Shown: positions 36,711 to 47,635 of the stretch, one piece after another | Position numbering within the stretch: the stretch's first letter is position 1 | Layout: every line of letters starts with the position of its first letter | DNA from: Costus lasius | Taxonomy: Eukaryota > Streptophyta > Magnoliopsida > Zingiberales > Costaceae | Reading direction: 5' to 3' | Assembly: GCA_027563935.2 (NCBI GenBank) | Contig: CM050449.1 | Coordinates: 57,243,949-57,307,948 of the forward strand | Length of the DNA: 64,000 bases | Translations under genes and position numbers: made by a program | Notes under the pieces: model-generated | Database searches by the model: none | Seen by the model: the letters and a program-made list of their open reading frames with translations, nothing else | What the model was told of the DNA's origin: nothing

Positions 36711-38309
36711 TGAAGGGTTTAGAGGGGTCCCCTTCAAGGGGGAGCGAAACCCTATAGATGGCGCAAGTGGTCTTCTTTGTTTTAGCAGCGGAATTAGGGT
36801 TTAAACTTGATCGCATGCTATACTTTCATATGATCAACTTAAACAACAAATGAAAGATTCGTTACCATAGCCATGGGAAGGAGGCGGCTTGGAAGCAAAG
36901 AGCAAGATAGATCTTCTCCACAAGCGACGCACACAAGAAGGAGGGATGACTTCTTCTTGTTGATCTTTGTGCTAGCAAAGATCTTCAAGAGTCCTTGCCG
37001 AATGGAAGGGATAGGTTGAGATGCTTCCTTGGCCGAGAGCTCTCCCTTGTCGTTCACCTTCTTCCACACGAGATGGCAAGCAAGCAACGTCAATCACAAG
37101 TGGGCAAAAGCGTTTAGGCGATAACATCAAAAATGGCGTTACATGACTTCCCAAAATGGAAAGTCATGAAGCCATGTTCCAACGCCAAAACGCCTTCCTT
37201 CATGAACCATGCGTTCACATAGTGAACCGGTTCATTCTTAGGTTCAATTCGATTTGGCTCATAGACCAAAATCAAACCAAGCCAAGCCAATATATGGTCT
37301 AGACCTTCTATGAACCTAATGGCTCAAGATCTAACCGTTCATCTCCTGATGCTCTTGATCTTACCGATCTAGCATCTCCTCTCTCGATCGAAGCTTACCG
37401 ATCTCAAGCCCTAATCAATCAAACATGATCAGACTAGATCTCACTTACAATCAGAGTTTAAATCCCTTTAAACTGAACCCAAATAATTCAGTCCACACGA
37501 TCTAACTTAAGTAAGTCATATCATCAATTTGTGCGACCCTGAGGGTTTCCTTTAAATGTCGGTAACGATAACTTTCGTTATCACGATCAGTGAGGGGTAT
37601 CTAGCAACACATCACTGTCTCCCGATATAAAGGAAAGAGTCTTCCAAGACTACTCCCAAACCACAGCACAAGTGTGAATCAACTTCACAAGGCATGCATG
37701 TGTCCTTTGCCACTGGATGTTCTTATTGGACAAGCGGGTCAAGCTTGTAACTCCAATACGATGAGCATGATTAGATCAGATGAGCATAGTCATCTGGGTA
37801 TGGCCATACACTTTCTCAATCATCTCATATAGGGGGGGCCCCTTTAGAACATCACACTCCATGAACAAGGAGACGGCAATCCTATATCTATCACTAGTGC
37901 CCTAACCTGACTCATGATCATTATCCAAGATAGTCTATGATCATTATGTTTCAAATGATATTGAACTACCTCAAAACAATGACAATCATCATTTAGTAAC
38001 TCAAGTGATCTCAAGTCAGAGGACATGTGCCACTTAGTGCATACAAGGAATATTCACATTGTGACAAGCAATTGAATATCCTAGTAGGGTCTGTCCAGTA
38101 TATCCAATGTACCCATGAGTCTACATCTTATTCCATGCTCGAAGCATCCTATAAGATTAGAACACATATTAGTCTCAATCATATCAAGGCTGTCTCATGT
38201 TCACCAAGATATCTCGACTAAGGACATATAGCCTGTCAGCCTAGCTGAACAGCTTTGAGACATTATTCAGTAGTACACTTATTACTGCAGACAAGGCAAC
38301 AACCTGAAT
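36711..38309 (-). repeat. Copia-E 5' LTR, main piece
   Basis: First 1599 bp (plus-strand order) of the 1693-bp LTR, cut by Copia-F. Bases 38305-38309 (TGAAT) are the left target duplication of F. Confidence 0.95.
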
Positions 38310-39981
38310 TGTTGGGGTATGCCCTTAAGGCTAATGTTTGAGGCCTTTGGGATCGTAAAAGTATCATGTAATAAACTCTTATGTTTATAAAAGGCATGGT
38401 TATTATTCAGGTTGTTACCTTGTCTGCTGTAATAAGTGTACTTCTGAATAATGTCTCAAAGCTGTTCAGCTAGGCTGACAGGCTATAAGTCCTTAGTCGA
38501 GATATCTTGGTGAACTTGAGACAGCCTTGATATGATTGAGACTGATATGAGTGCTAATCTTATAGGATGCTTCGAGCATGGAATAAGATGTAGACTCATG
38601 GGTACATTGGATGTACTGGACAGACCCTACTGGGATATTCCATTGCTTGTCACAATGTGAATGATCCTTGTAAGCACTAAGTGGCACATGTCCTTTGACT
38701 TGAGATCACTTGTGTTTCTAAATGATGATTGTCATTGTTTTGAGGTAGTTCAATATCATTTGAAACATAATGATTATAGACTATCTTGGATGGTGAGCTT
38801 GAGTCAGGTTAGGGCACTTGTGATAGATAAAGGATTGCCGTCTCCTTGTTTAAGGAGTGTGATGTTCTAGAGGGCCCCCCTATATGAGATGATTGAGGAA
38901 GTGTATGGCCATACCCAGATGACTATGTTCATCTGATCTAATCATGCTCATCGTATTGGAGTTACAGGCTTGACATGCTTGTCCAATAAGAACATCTAGT
39001 GGCAAAGGAATCATGTATGCCAAGTGAGTTGATTCACACTTATGCTATGGTTTGGGTGGAGTCTTGGAAGACTCTTTCCTTTATATCGGGAGACAGTGAT
39101 GTGTTGCTAGATACCCCTCACTGATCGTGATAACGTAAGTTATCGTTACCGACGTTTAAAGGAAACCCTCAGGGTCACACAATTTGGTGATATGGCTTTC
39201 TTTGAGTCAGATCGTGTGGACTGAATTATTTGGGTTCAGTTTAAAGGGATATAGACTCTGATTGTAAGTGAGATCTAGCTTGATCATGTTTGATTGATTA
39301 GGGCTTGAGATCGGTAAGCTTCGATCGAGAGTATTGATGCTAGATCGGTGAGATCAAGAGCATCATAAGATGAACGGTTGGATTGGAAACCTTAGGGTTT
39401 GGTTGATCTAGACCGATTGCTTTGGTTTGGACCAATTTGGATTGAACCGGTTTACATGGGTGAACCCATGGTTCGATCCATAAGCGTTTTGGGCGGTTTG
39501 CTTGAAGAGGAGAACGCATGGCTTAATGGAGTTTCCAAATTTGGAAAGTCATTGAGCGCATGGCTCCTTGAAACGCCAAAACGGCTTGAGCTCATTCATC
39601 CCTTGTCTCCTTGCGTTTTGCTCTTGCTCGGCGAGACTTGAGAGAAGCTTGGGGTGGACGACAAGAGCAGAACCGGCAAAAGCATCATCTTCATCCCTAC
39701 CACTCGAGAAGGACAACTTGGCATTTTGCTAGCACAAAGTTGCGCAAGTTGGAAGCCTTCACCACTTGGTGTGTGTATTCTTTGGAGGAGATCTCGCTTG
39801 CTCTCTCTCATTCCAAGCCGCCATCCAATCCATGGCATTGGTAAGATCAAAACTTGATCTTAAGTTGAATTAAGTTAACATATAGTTCATATGCGATCTA
39901 CTTGAAGCCCTCTTTCCGCTATGCATGGCATTGATGCGCATGTTTAGGGTTTCTTCCCCCCTTAGATTAGGGGTTCCATCA
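38310..39981 (+). repeat. Copia-F 5' LTR (1672 bp)
   Basis: TGTTGGGGTATGCCC to GGGGTTCCATCA. The 3' third differs strongly from the LTRs of H, B, E and I, while the first part is close to them. It contains the 69-codon frame at 38661-38870, a GAGTCTT/AAGACTC stem-loop near 39060 and a GATAAC/GTTATC stem-loop near 39128. Confidence 0.96.
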
Positions 39982-39983
39982 AT

Positions 39984-39995
39984 TGGTATCAGAGC
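39984..39995 (+). other. Copia-F primer-binding site
   Basis: TGGTATCAGAGC two bases after the 5' LTR, complementary to initiator tRNA-Met. Confidence 0.94.
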
Positions 39996-40047
39996 TAGGC
40001 TCTCCATATGATCTATATGATTGCTTTACGATTTTGTGATCCATGTT

Positions 40048-40145
40048 GGTTGCGCTTACTTTGGTTACATGATGGTTGCGCTTACTTTGGTTACATGATG
40101 GTTGCGCTTGTATCATGGTTGCATGAAGGTTGCGCTTGTATCATA
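40048..40145 (+). repeat. 26-bp imperfect tandem repeat in the Copia-F leader
   Basis: GGTTGCGCTTACTTTGGTTA plus six bases, starting at 40048 and 40074, with degenerate copies from 40100. Confidence 0.85.
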
Positions 40146-40160
40146 TGTTGACATGTAGTT

Positions 40161-40257
40161 TGCGCTCCCCCTTGAAGGGGACCCCCTAAAGTATGCGCTC
40201 CCCTTTGAAGGGGACCCCCTAAAGTATGCGCTCCCCCTTGAAGGGGACCCCCTTAGA
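40161..40257 (+). repeat. 33-bp tandem repeat (three units) of LTR-end-like sequence
   Basis: Units start at 40161, 40194 and 40227, each with GCGCTCCCCCTTGAAGGGG (second unit with one change). The same motif occurs at the LTR 3' end of Copia-B and twice in the H leader. Confidence 0.92.
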
Positions 40258-41709
40258 TCTAAGGGTTATCAAGCATGTTGTTTGTTTATTTGCGCACGTT
40301 CTAAAAGTTTTCTAAAACTTACATCTTGCGCGCTTGATTAGATCTAAGGTGCCACTACATTAAACCCTTAGATGGGTTGATGGGGTTGAAGTCACCACTA
40401 GGTTAGATCCAAGTCTGATCAGACCATCTGACAGCTCAGATGGGTTAACCTGATAGCACCTATGCGCAAGCACAAGGTGGCTATAGGTTGACTGCATCTA
40501 GGGCGTGTAGCGAGGTCTGGTTGAGACACTACTGAACACACTTGAGTTAGGCCCGGGGTCACACCCGCTTGCCAAAACTCATGGGGGTAGTTCAGCCCTT
40601 GACGCATGCATGGTTGACCATTAGGTCAACTCGGGTCAGTTAGGACTCGGTGCATGCAAGGGCAATGGATCTAACTAGATGGTTGAGTGGATCCCTATCA
40701 ATGGACCATTGTAAGGTTGTAGGGCTCATAAGGAAATTAAAATTGATGCCATGGGGTTTTCAAAACTTTTAATTTCAAGATGATTGGATCACATGTTGAT
40801 TGAACCATATGCTTGTTTATTTAGTCTTATGTGGGTTGCCCATATTGTGTGCTGTGCTGGGGCCTGCGTGCCTGGTAAATTATAAGTTAATTTTTGTGAT
40901 CTGCGAATCACATTGTTTTAATTTATGAAATGTAGTTGACCTGCGAGTCAACCTTGTCTAGATAGATCAAATGTACTTTGATTAGACAAGAGTACAAAGG
41001 CACACATCCAAGAGGGGCATTCACCTGGTGGTGCACCTGTGGTGCTCTTGGCGCTGGGGCACTGGGTTGGACCAGATGAGATGCAATGAAGCTCAAGTGA
41101 AGACTTAAGTAACATTAAGGTCTTACTAGGGTTCATGGGCTTTTACCACATAAGATCATGCTTTCTACTTATTGCTAATAATTAGAATTGCATGTTTATG
41201 TTTATCTTCTGCTATAGCCATAGGCATGCCTGATAGTAAGAAGATAAAAGACCGTTAAAATCCAACGCTAATATATCAAGCTCGTAAGCCTTCTGACGCG
41301 AAACCTCACCTTTCTGATTATCGTTGGAGCCGTGTTGAACCCACTCAGTGGGCACGTCCATCTATCTTCAGACGGTGCTGGATTTCACCTGCGTGTTACA
41401 GAGTTGGGATTTATCCCCTCTCGATGCTCAGCATAGCACGTGGTGGTCCAGGGAGTAGGTCGGGTCAGCTTGACCATGTAGGCTACATATGTGGCGCATA
41501 TGGTAGCACATGGAGGCAGCCATCTCTGGGATCAGAGACTGTGTTGTACCAACTCAGTTGGCACAGTCTGCTGGATTGCCAAGATGAAGGGGAATCGCAC
41601 GGGTTGGCGATTGGCTGGGACAGCCTACCAGAAATTAGTGCTTGTCATCTCTGTGTATCTTATCTCGCCTGAGCGGGACGCGGAGACCAAGTATGAAATC
41701 TGGATCCCA

Positions 41710-42039
41710 TCTCACTAAAAGAGTGTTACTCTTTCGGACTGTTTACTGGATTTTTCAGTCAGACAAAATAGTGAGAAAAGAATCTTTCTTAAGTCCTGGA
41801 TTGATTCTGAAACATTGATACTGACCTTGCTGTTCTTGCTTGTTGTAGATTCCTGCAGCAACGAACACCATGAGCTTCAATGTGCGATCCCTACTGGAAA
41901 GGGAGAAGTTTGCTGGGCCGAACTTCTCTGACTGGTTCGGACACCTTAAGATTGTTCTTAAGGCAGAGAGGAAACTGTATGTCCTCGAGACGGCGATACC
42001 GCCGCAGCCCGCTCCGAACGCCGCAAGGGCGGTTCGGGA
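41710..42039 (+). repeat. 330-bp flanking duplication, left copy (end of F leader and start of gag)
   Basis: Repeated without visible difference at 51168-51497, on the other side of Copia-H. It includes the last 160 bp of the leader and 170 bp of gag. A normal insertion of this family duplicates 5 bp. Confidence 0.92.
41870..42039 (+). pseudogene. Copia-F gag, N-terminal fragment left of Copia-H
   Basis: The first 56 codons of gag (MSFNVRSLLEREKFAGPNF...) are followed directly by the H LTR, after which the frame runs on into LTR sequence. The intact gag-pol start on the right side of H (51328) repeats this segment, so the fragment is a duplicate and not the only copy. Confidence 0.93.
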
Positions 42040-43730
42040 TGAAGGAGCCCCTAAATGAAGGGGGCAAAAACCCTAAGCATGGCGCAAATGAAATGTATGC
42101 AAGCGGAAGCAAGGGTTTGAAGAACCGTTGCATGCCATATATTCAACTATCATGGATTGATAAGAAGAAGGGGAGATCCATACCAATGCCATAGGCTTGG
42201 AAATCGGCTTGGATGAAGAGAACAAGTTAGGTCTCCTCCACAAGTCCACACACAAGATGAGGGATGGCTACCCTTTAGGATCTTCCTTGTGCTAGCAAGA
42301 GATCCCCTTTCGGTCCTTGTCGTGTGGGATGATGAGATGTCCCTTTTCGAGAGCTTCTCTTGGATGATCCCGCCTCTCTTCGTCAACCACACCAACGAAA
42401 GAGCTAGGCGTTGAAAAGAAAACCCTCAACGCATAAGCGTTTTAGCATTGAAGCAAAACCGGCCTTGATGACTTTCCATAAATGGAAGTCAATCAAGCCA
42501 TGCGTTCAATCCAACCCAAAACGCATATGGCTTTGAACCAAGCGTTCACCCTTGTGAACCGGTTCAAGCCAAATCATCCAATCGGCTTTGGTTCATTAAA
42601 CCAAACCAAAATAGCTCAAGCCATTTGGTCTAGACCAAATCGAACCCCAAGGCTCATGATCTAACCATTCATCTCCTGATGCCCCTGATCTCTCCGATCT
42701 AGCATCACCTCTCTCGATCGAAGCTTACCGATCTCAAGCCCTAATCAATCAAACATGATCAGACCAGATCTCACTTACAATCAGAGATTAAATCCCTTTA
42801 ATCTGAACTCAAAGAATCCAGTCCACACGATCTGACTCAAGTAAGCCATATCATCAAATTGTGCGACCCTGAGGGTTTCCCTTAAATGTCGGTAACGATA
42901 ACTTACGTTATCACGATCAGTGAGGGGTATCTAGCAACACATCACTGTCTCCCGATATAAAGGAAAGAGTCTTCCAAGACTACTCCCAAACCATTGCACA
43001 AGTGTGACTCCATTCACAAGGCATACATATGTCCTTTTTCACTGGATGTTCTTATTGGACAAGCGGGTCAAGCTTGTAACTCCAATACGATGAGCATGAT
43101 TAGATCAGATGCCCATAGTCATCTGGGTATGGCCATACACTATCTCAATCATCTCATATAGGGGGCCCATTAGAACATCACACTCCTTAAACAAGGAGAC
43201 GGCAATCCTGTGTCTATCACTAGTGCCCTAACCTGATTCAAGCCCACCATCCAAGATAGTCTATAATCATTATGTTTCAAATGATATTGAACTACCTCAA
43301 GACAATGACAATCATCATTTAGAAACACAAGCGATCTCAAGTCAGAGGACATGTGCCACTTGCTGCTTACAATGATCATTCACATTGTGACAAGCAATGG
43401 AATATCCCAGTAGGGTCTGTCCAGTACATCCAATGTACCCATGAGTCTACATCTTATTTCATGCTCGAAGCATCCTATAAGATCAGCACTCATATTAGTC
43501 TCAATCATATCAAGGCTGTCTCATGTTCACCAAGATATCTCGACTAAGGACTTAGAGCCTGTCAGCCTAGCTGAACAGCTTTGAGACATTATCCAGAAGT
43601 ACACTTATTACAGCAGACAAGGTAACAACCTGAATAATAACCATGCCTTTTATAAACTTACCAGTTTATTACATGATACACTTTATAATCCCAAGGCCTC
43701 AAACATTAGCCTTAAGGGCATACCCCAACA
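42040..43730 (-). repeat. Copia-H 3' LTR (1691 bp)
   Basis: TGAAGGAGCCCC to CCCCAACA, with complete ends. It contains the 69-codon frame 43170-43379 and a GATAAC/GTTATC stem-loop near 42896. Confidence 0.95.
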
Positions 43731-43750
43731 ATCTCCCACTTGCACTTAAT

Positions 43751-46700
43751 CTAATGGTTGAGAAATCTCAAACCCATATTATTACAGTGCTTTTCATGCT
43801 TCTGCTGCGCCAGAGGCTTGGTAAGCGGGTCTGCCAGATTGTCATCTGTATGAACCTTGCATATTTTGATCTCGCCTCGATCAATGATCTCCCGGATCAA
43901 GTGAAACCGTCTCTGTATGTGCTTGGACTTCTGGTGCGACCGTGGTTCCTTTGCTTGTGCAATTGCTCCAGTGTTATCACAGAAGATAACCAAAGGATCG
44001 GCACTCGAAGGAACGACACCAAGTTCTCTCACGAACTTACGAATCCACACTGCCTCCTTGGATGCTTCCGAGGCTGCAACATACTCGGCTTCTGTTGTGG
44101 AATCAGCAACAGTTGACTGTTTGAAACTCTTCCACACCACTGCTCCACCATTCAAGCTGAAAACATAGCCTGATTGCGATCGGAAATCATCCTGGTCCGA
44201 CTGGAACGAAGCATCAGTATATCCCTCTATACTGAGTTCTTCCTGACCACCATATATCAAGAACATATCTTTGGTCCTCCGCAGATATTTTAAGATGTTC
44301 TTGACCGCAATCCAGTGCGCCAAACCTGGATTACTTTGGAATGGACTGGTCACGCTTAACCCGTAAGCGACGTCTGGGCGAGTACACAACATCGCATACA
44401 TAATGGACCCAATAGCCGAAGCATAAGGTGTATTGTCCATTTCATCTTTCTCAGTCTGTGTTTGTGGACACTGACTCTTCGAAAGATTCAGACCATGTCT
44501 GACTGGAAGATATCCACGTTTAGAATTCTCTAAATGGAATCTCTCCAGGACCTTATCGATGTAAGTACTCTGGCACAACCCGAGAAGCCTCTTAGATCTA
44601 TCCCGGTAGATCTTCACACCTAATACATAGGCTGCTTCTCCTAGATCTTTCATCTGGAAACATTTTCCTAACCATGCCTTAACAGCATGCAGTTCAGGAA
44701 TATCATTTCCAATGATCAAGATATCATCGACGTAGAGGATTAGGAATGTAATTACGCTCCCACTAAACCTCTTATATACACACGGGTCATCCTCGTTCTT
44801 GATGAAACCAAACTCAGAGATTGATTCATCAAAACGAATATTCCAGCTTCTTGATGCTTGTTTAAGTCCATAAATGGACTTCTTTAACTTGCATATTTTA
44901 TGACGATCTGATGGATTAGTGAAACCTTCCGGTTGTGTCATATACACATCCTCATCCAGATTTCCATTAAGGAAAGCTGTCTTCACATCCATCTGCCAGA
45001 TCTCATAGTCGTAATATGCTGCTATCGCGAAAAGAATCCGAATAGACTTAAACATGGCTACAGGTGAGAAAGTTTCATCATAATCTATCCCGTAGATTTG
45101 TTTGAAACCTTTCGCAACTAGCCTGCCTTTATAGGTAACCACGTTACCATCCATGTCAATCTTCTTCTTGAAGATCCATTTACAGCCTATAGGGATTACA
45201 CCCGGAGGCGGATCAACCAAATCCCAGACTTGGTTATCTGACATGGAGTCCATCTCGGCTCGCATAGCGTCAAGCCATCTAGCTGACTCCGGTCCACTGA
45301 CCGCATCCGCATAAGTTAGGGGTTCATCATTATTAATGATGTAGACTCCGTCATAGCGCTCAGGCTGTCGACGGATCCTACCCGATCTTCGCGGTTCCCG
45401 TGATATCTGAGCCTCAGGTTGTTCAGTAACCTGATCTACCAGCTCAGGCACATCCAACTCTGCTTGACTACTTTGTCCTTCCTCTGGATTCTCATCCAGC
45501 TTTATTTCTCTCCCACTGGCCTCTTGCAGAAGAAACTCCTTCTCAAGAAATATGGCCGTCCGAGCAACAAATACCTTGTTCTCTTTGGGATCGTAGAAAT
45601 AATAACCCTTAGTTTCCTTAGGGTAACCGACCAAGATACATTTGTCAGATCTGCTCTCTAGTTTCCCAGAGGCGAGCTTTTTGACATAAGCCTCGCAACC
45701 CCAGATCCTGATAAATGTCAAGCTAGGCTGTTTCCCATACCATAACTCATATGGTGTCTTTGAAACTGCCTTGGATGGCACTCGGTTTAGTACCTTTGCA
45801 GCTGTTTCCAGTGCAAAACCCCAAAAGGAATATGGAAGAGTAGCCTGACTCATCATAGAACGAACCATGTCTAGTAACGTTCTATTTCTCCTCTCGGACA
45901 CACCATTCCATTGCGGTGTTCCTGGCGGAGTGAGCTGTGAGATAATCCCACACTCCTTCAGATAGTCAGTAAACGCATGACTCAGGTATTCTCCACCTCG
46001 ATCAGAACGAAGTGCTTTGATATTTCGGCCTAGCTGATTTTGTACTTCATTTTTGAACTCTTTGAACTTGTCAAAAGATTCACTTTTATGTCTCATCAAA
46101 TAGACATACCCATACCTACTGAAATCATCAGTAAAGGTAATGAAGTACTGATAGCCACCTCTGGCATGTTTACTAAAAGGCCCACACACATCACTGTGTA
46201 TAAGGTCCAGTAAACCTGAAGTCCTTTGACCTTTATTAGAAAAAGGAGACTTCGTCATTTTACCCATCAAACAAGCTTTGCATGTATCAATCTCCTCACA
46301 GGAGAATGATCCCAGCAGTCCATGTTCATGCAACCGCTTAATGCGCTTCTCATTTATATGGCCTAAACGACTATGCCATAGCAAGGTGCTGTCATCAGCA
46401 TACTTGGCTTTCTTATTATCAATGTTTTGTATAGAATTTTCCATGTCCAACATGTATAACCCATTGTTAATTGAACCAGTTGCATACACAATATTATCAA
46501 AAGAAAGTACACACTTTGAAATCTTGCATTCAAAGGCAAATCCTTTCCTGACAAGAGCAGGAATAGAGATAATATTCTTGGTAATACTGGGTACAAAATA
46601 ACAATTGTTTAATTCTAATACAATGCCAGATGGTAAGGAAATGAAATAGTCTCCTACAGCAACAGCAGCAACCCGTGCCCCGTTTCCAACGCGTAGGTCT

Positions 46701-47635
46701 ACCTCATGCTGTCCCACCTGCCTTCTTCTCTTGAGTTCCTGCACATTTGAACAAATGTGAACTCCACATGCAGTGTCCAACACCCATGAAATAGAAGAAG
46801 AAGATAACATGACCTCAGTCACATATATACCTGAGCCAGAAGCGATGCTTCCCCTCTTATCTCCTTGGAGCGCTTTACAGTCCTTTTTCCAGTGACCCAG
46901 CTGGCCACAGTGGAAACACCTGTTGTCCTTCGACCGCTTAACCTTCTGTTTCAGGGCCTTGCTGTAATTCTTGACAGGGGCCTTGCCCTTCTTCCCCTTC
47001 TTCTTGTTCCTCGAAGGAACCATCAAGATAGAGGTTGAAGGCTTACCCTTCAGAGTTTCCTCAGTTGTCAAGAGCATATTCAGCAGCTCTGCCGGCGTAC
47101 AATCGATCTTGTTCATATTAAAGTTAATAATGAACGCATCGAAAGAGGGCGGAAGAGACTGCAGAATAATGTCCACAGCAAGCTCCTGGTTGACGGTATG
47201 CCCCAGTTTCTCTAGAGCCTCTTTGTGCCCAATCATCTTGAGCACGTGAGCTCCCACCGGGCTCCCCTCAGCCAGTTTGCTCTGAAAGAAGAGCTTCGTC
47301 AGATTATAGCGTTCAGTCCTCGCCTGTGCAGCATACAGCATCTTGAGGTTCGCTATAATTTCTATAGCCGACATATCCTCATGCTGACGCTGCAGCGGTG
47401 GCGTCATAGACGCAAGCATCAGGCAAGCGACATCAATGCTATCATTGACGTGCTTTTCGTAGGCATCCCGAACCGCCCTTGCGGCGTTCGGAGCGGGCTG
47501 CGGCGGTATCGCCGTCTCGAGGACATACAGTTTCCTCTCTGCCTTAAGAACGATCTTAAGGTGTCCGAACCAGTCAGAGAAGTTCGGCCCAGCAAACTTC
47601 TCCCTTTCCAGTAGGGATCGCACATTGAAGCTCAT
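43751..47635 (-). CDS. gag-pol: Copia-H Gag-Pol polyprotein (1294 aa), intact
   Basis: Uninterrupted Ty1/copia polyprotein that packages, reverse-transcribes and integrates the element. Approximate residues: Gag 1-235; zinc knuckle CFHCGQLGHWKKDC 240-253; aspartic protease with LDTACGVHIC (Asp 287); integrase zinc part from His 421 to Cys 452/455; integrase core Asp 482, Asp 545 and Glu 581 (35 residues between the last two); reverse transcriptase with YVDD at 968-971; RNase H from about 1135 with TDASF, TEAEYVAAS and DNTGAIAQ. All catalytic residues I can recognise are present. The start is the family ATG at 47635. One unusual residue is TSPFQSN, where sisters have TSRFQSN. Together with nearly identical LTRs, this makes H the best candidate here for an autonomous copy; activity itself cannot be seen. 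Confidence 0.96.
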   Translation of the reverse strand: MSFNVRSLLEREKFAGPNFSDWFGHLKIVLKAERKLYVLETAIPPQPAPNAARAVRDAYEKHVNDSIDVACLMLASMTPPLQRQHEDMSAIEIIANLKMLYAAQARTERYNLTKLFFQSKLAEGSPVGAHVLKMIGHKEALEKLGHTVNQELAVDIILQSLPPSFDAFIINFNMNKIDCTPAELLNMLLTTEETLKGKPSTSILMVPSRNKKKGKKGKAPVKNYSKALKQKVKRSKDNRCFHCGQLGHWKKDCKALQGDKRGSIASGSGIYVTEVMLSSSSISWVLDTACGVHICSNVQELKRRRQVGQHEVDLRVGNGARVAAVAVGDYFISLPSGIVLELNNCYFVPSITKNIISIPALVRKGFAFECKISKCVLSFDNIVYATGSINNGLYMLDMENSIQNIDNKKAKYADDSTLLWHSRLGHINEKRIKRLHEHGLLGSFSCEEIDTCKACLMGKMTKSPFSNKGQRTSGLLDLIHSDVCGPFSKHARGGYQYFITFTDDFSRYGYVYLMRHKSESFDKFKEFKNEVQNQLGRNIKALRSDRGGEYLSHAFTDYLKECGIISQLTPPGTPQWNGVSERRNRTLLDMVRSMMSQATLPYSFWGFALETAAKVLNRVPSKAVSKTPYELWYGKQPSLTFIRIWGCEAYVKKLASGKLESRSDKCILVGYPKETKGYYFYDPKENKVFVARTAIFLEKEFLLQEASGREIKLDENPEEGQSSQAELDVPELVDQVTEQPEAQISREPRRSGRIRRQPERYDGVYIINNDEPLTYADAVSGPESARWLDAMRAEMDSMSDNQVWDLVDPPPGVIPIGCKWIFKKKIDMDGNVVTYKGRLVAKGFKQIYGIDYDETFSPVAMFKSIRILFAIAAYYDYEIWQMDVKTAFLNGNLDEDVYMTQPEGFTNPSDRHKICKLKKSIYGLKQASRSWNIRFDESISEFGFIKNEDDPCVYKRFSGSVITFLILYVDDILIIGNDIPELHAVKAWLGKCFQMKDLGEAAYVLGVKIYRDRSKRLLGLCQSTYIDKVLERFHLENSKRGYLPVRHGLNLSKSQCPQTQTEKDEMDNTPYASAIGSIMYAMLCTRPDVAYGLSVTSPFQSNPGLAHWIAVKNILKYLRRTKDMFLIYGGQEELSIEGYTDASFQSDQDDFRSQSGYVFSLNGGAVVWKSFKQSTVADSTTEAEYVAASEASKEAVWIRKFVRELGVVPSSADPLVIFCDNTGAIAQAKEPRSHQKSKHIQRRFHLIREIIDRGEIKICKVHTDDNLADPLTKPLAQQKHEKHCNNMGLRFLNH

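Larger units (their letters stand above)
39996..41869 (+). other. Copia-F untranslated leader
   Basis: About 1.87 kb without a recognisable gene. It holds a 26-bp repeat (from 40048), a 33-bp repeat made of LTR-end sequence (40161-40257), palindromes CCCACTCAGTGGG (41340-41352) and CCAACTCAGTTGG (41549-41561), small frames at 41424-41672 and 41491-41718, and a TTGCTTGTTGTAG acceptor-like sequence about 21 bp before the gag ATG. Confidence 0.78.

Noticed and set aside
38395..38403. TATAAAAG near the start of the F LTR as the copia promoter TATA box
   Set aside because: It lies only about 87 bp from the LTR start, which would leave almost no U3. Other TATA-like sites exist, and transcription starts cannot be decided from sequence.
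39399..39857. Several frames of 67-84 codons in the F LTR 3' part (again at 56322-56780)
   Set aside because: Overlapping on both strands and limited to this LTR subfamily; nothing supports coding.
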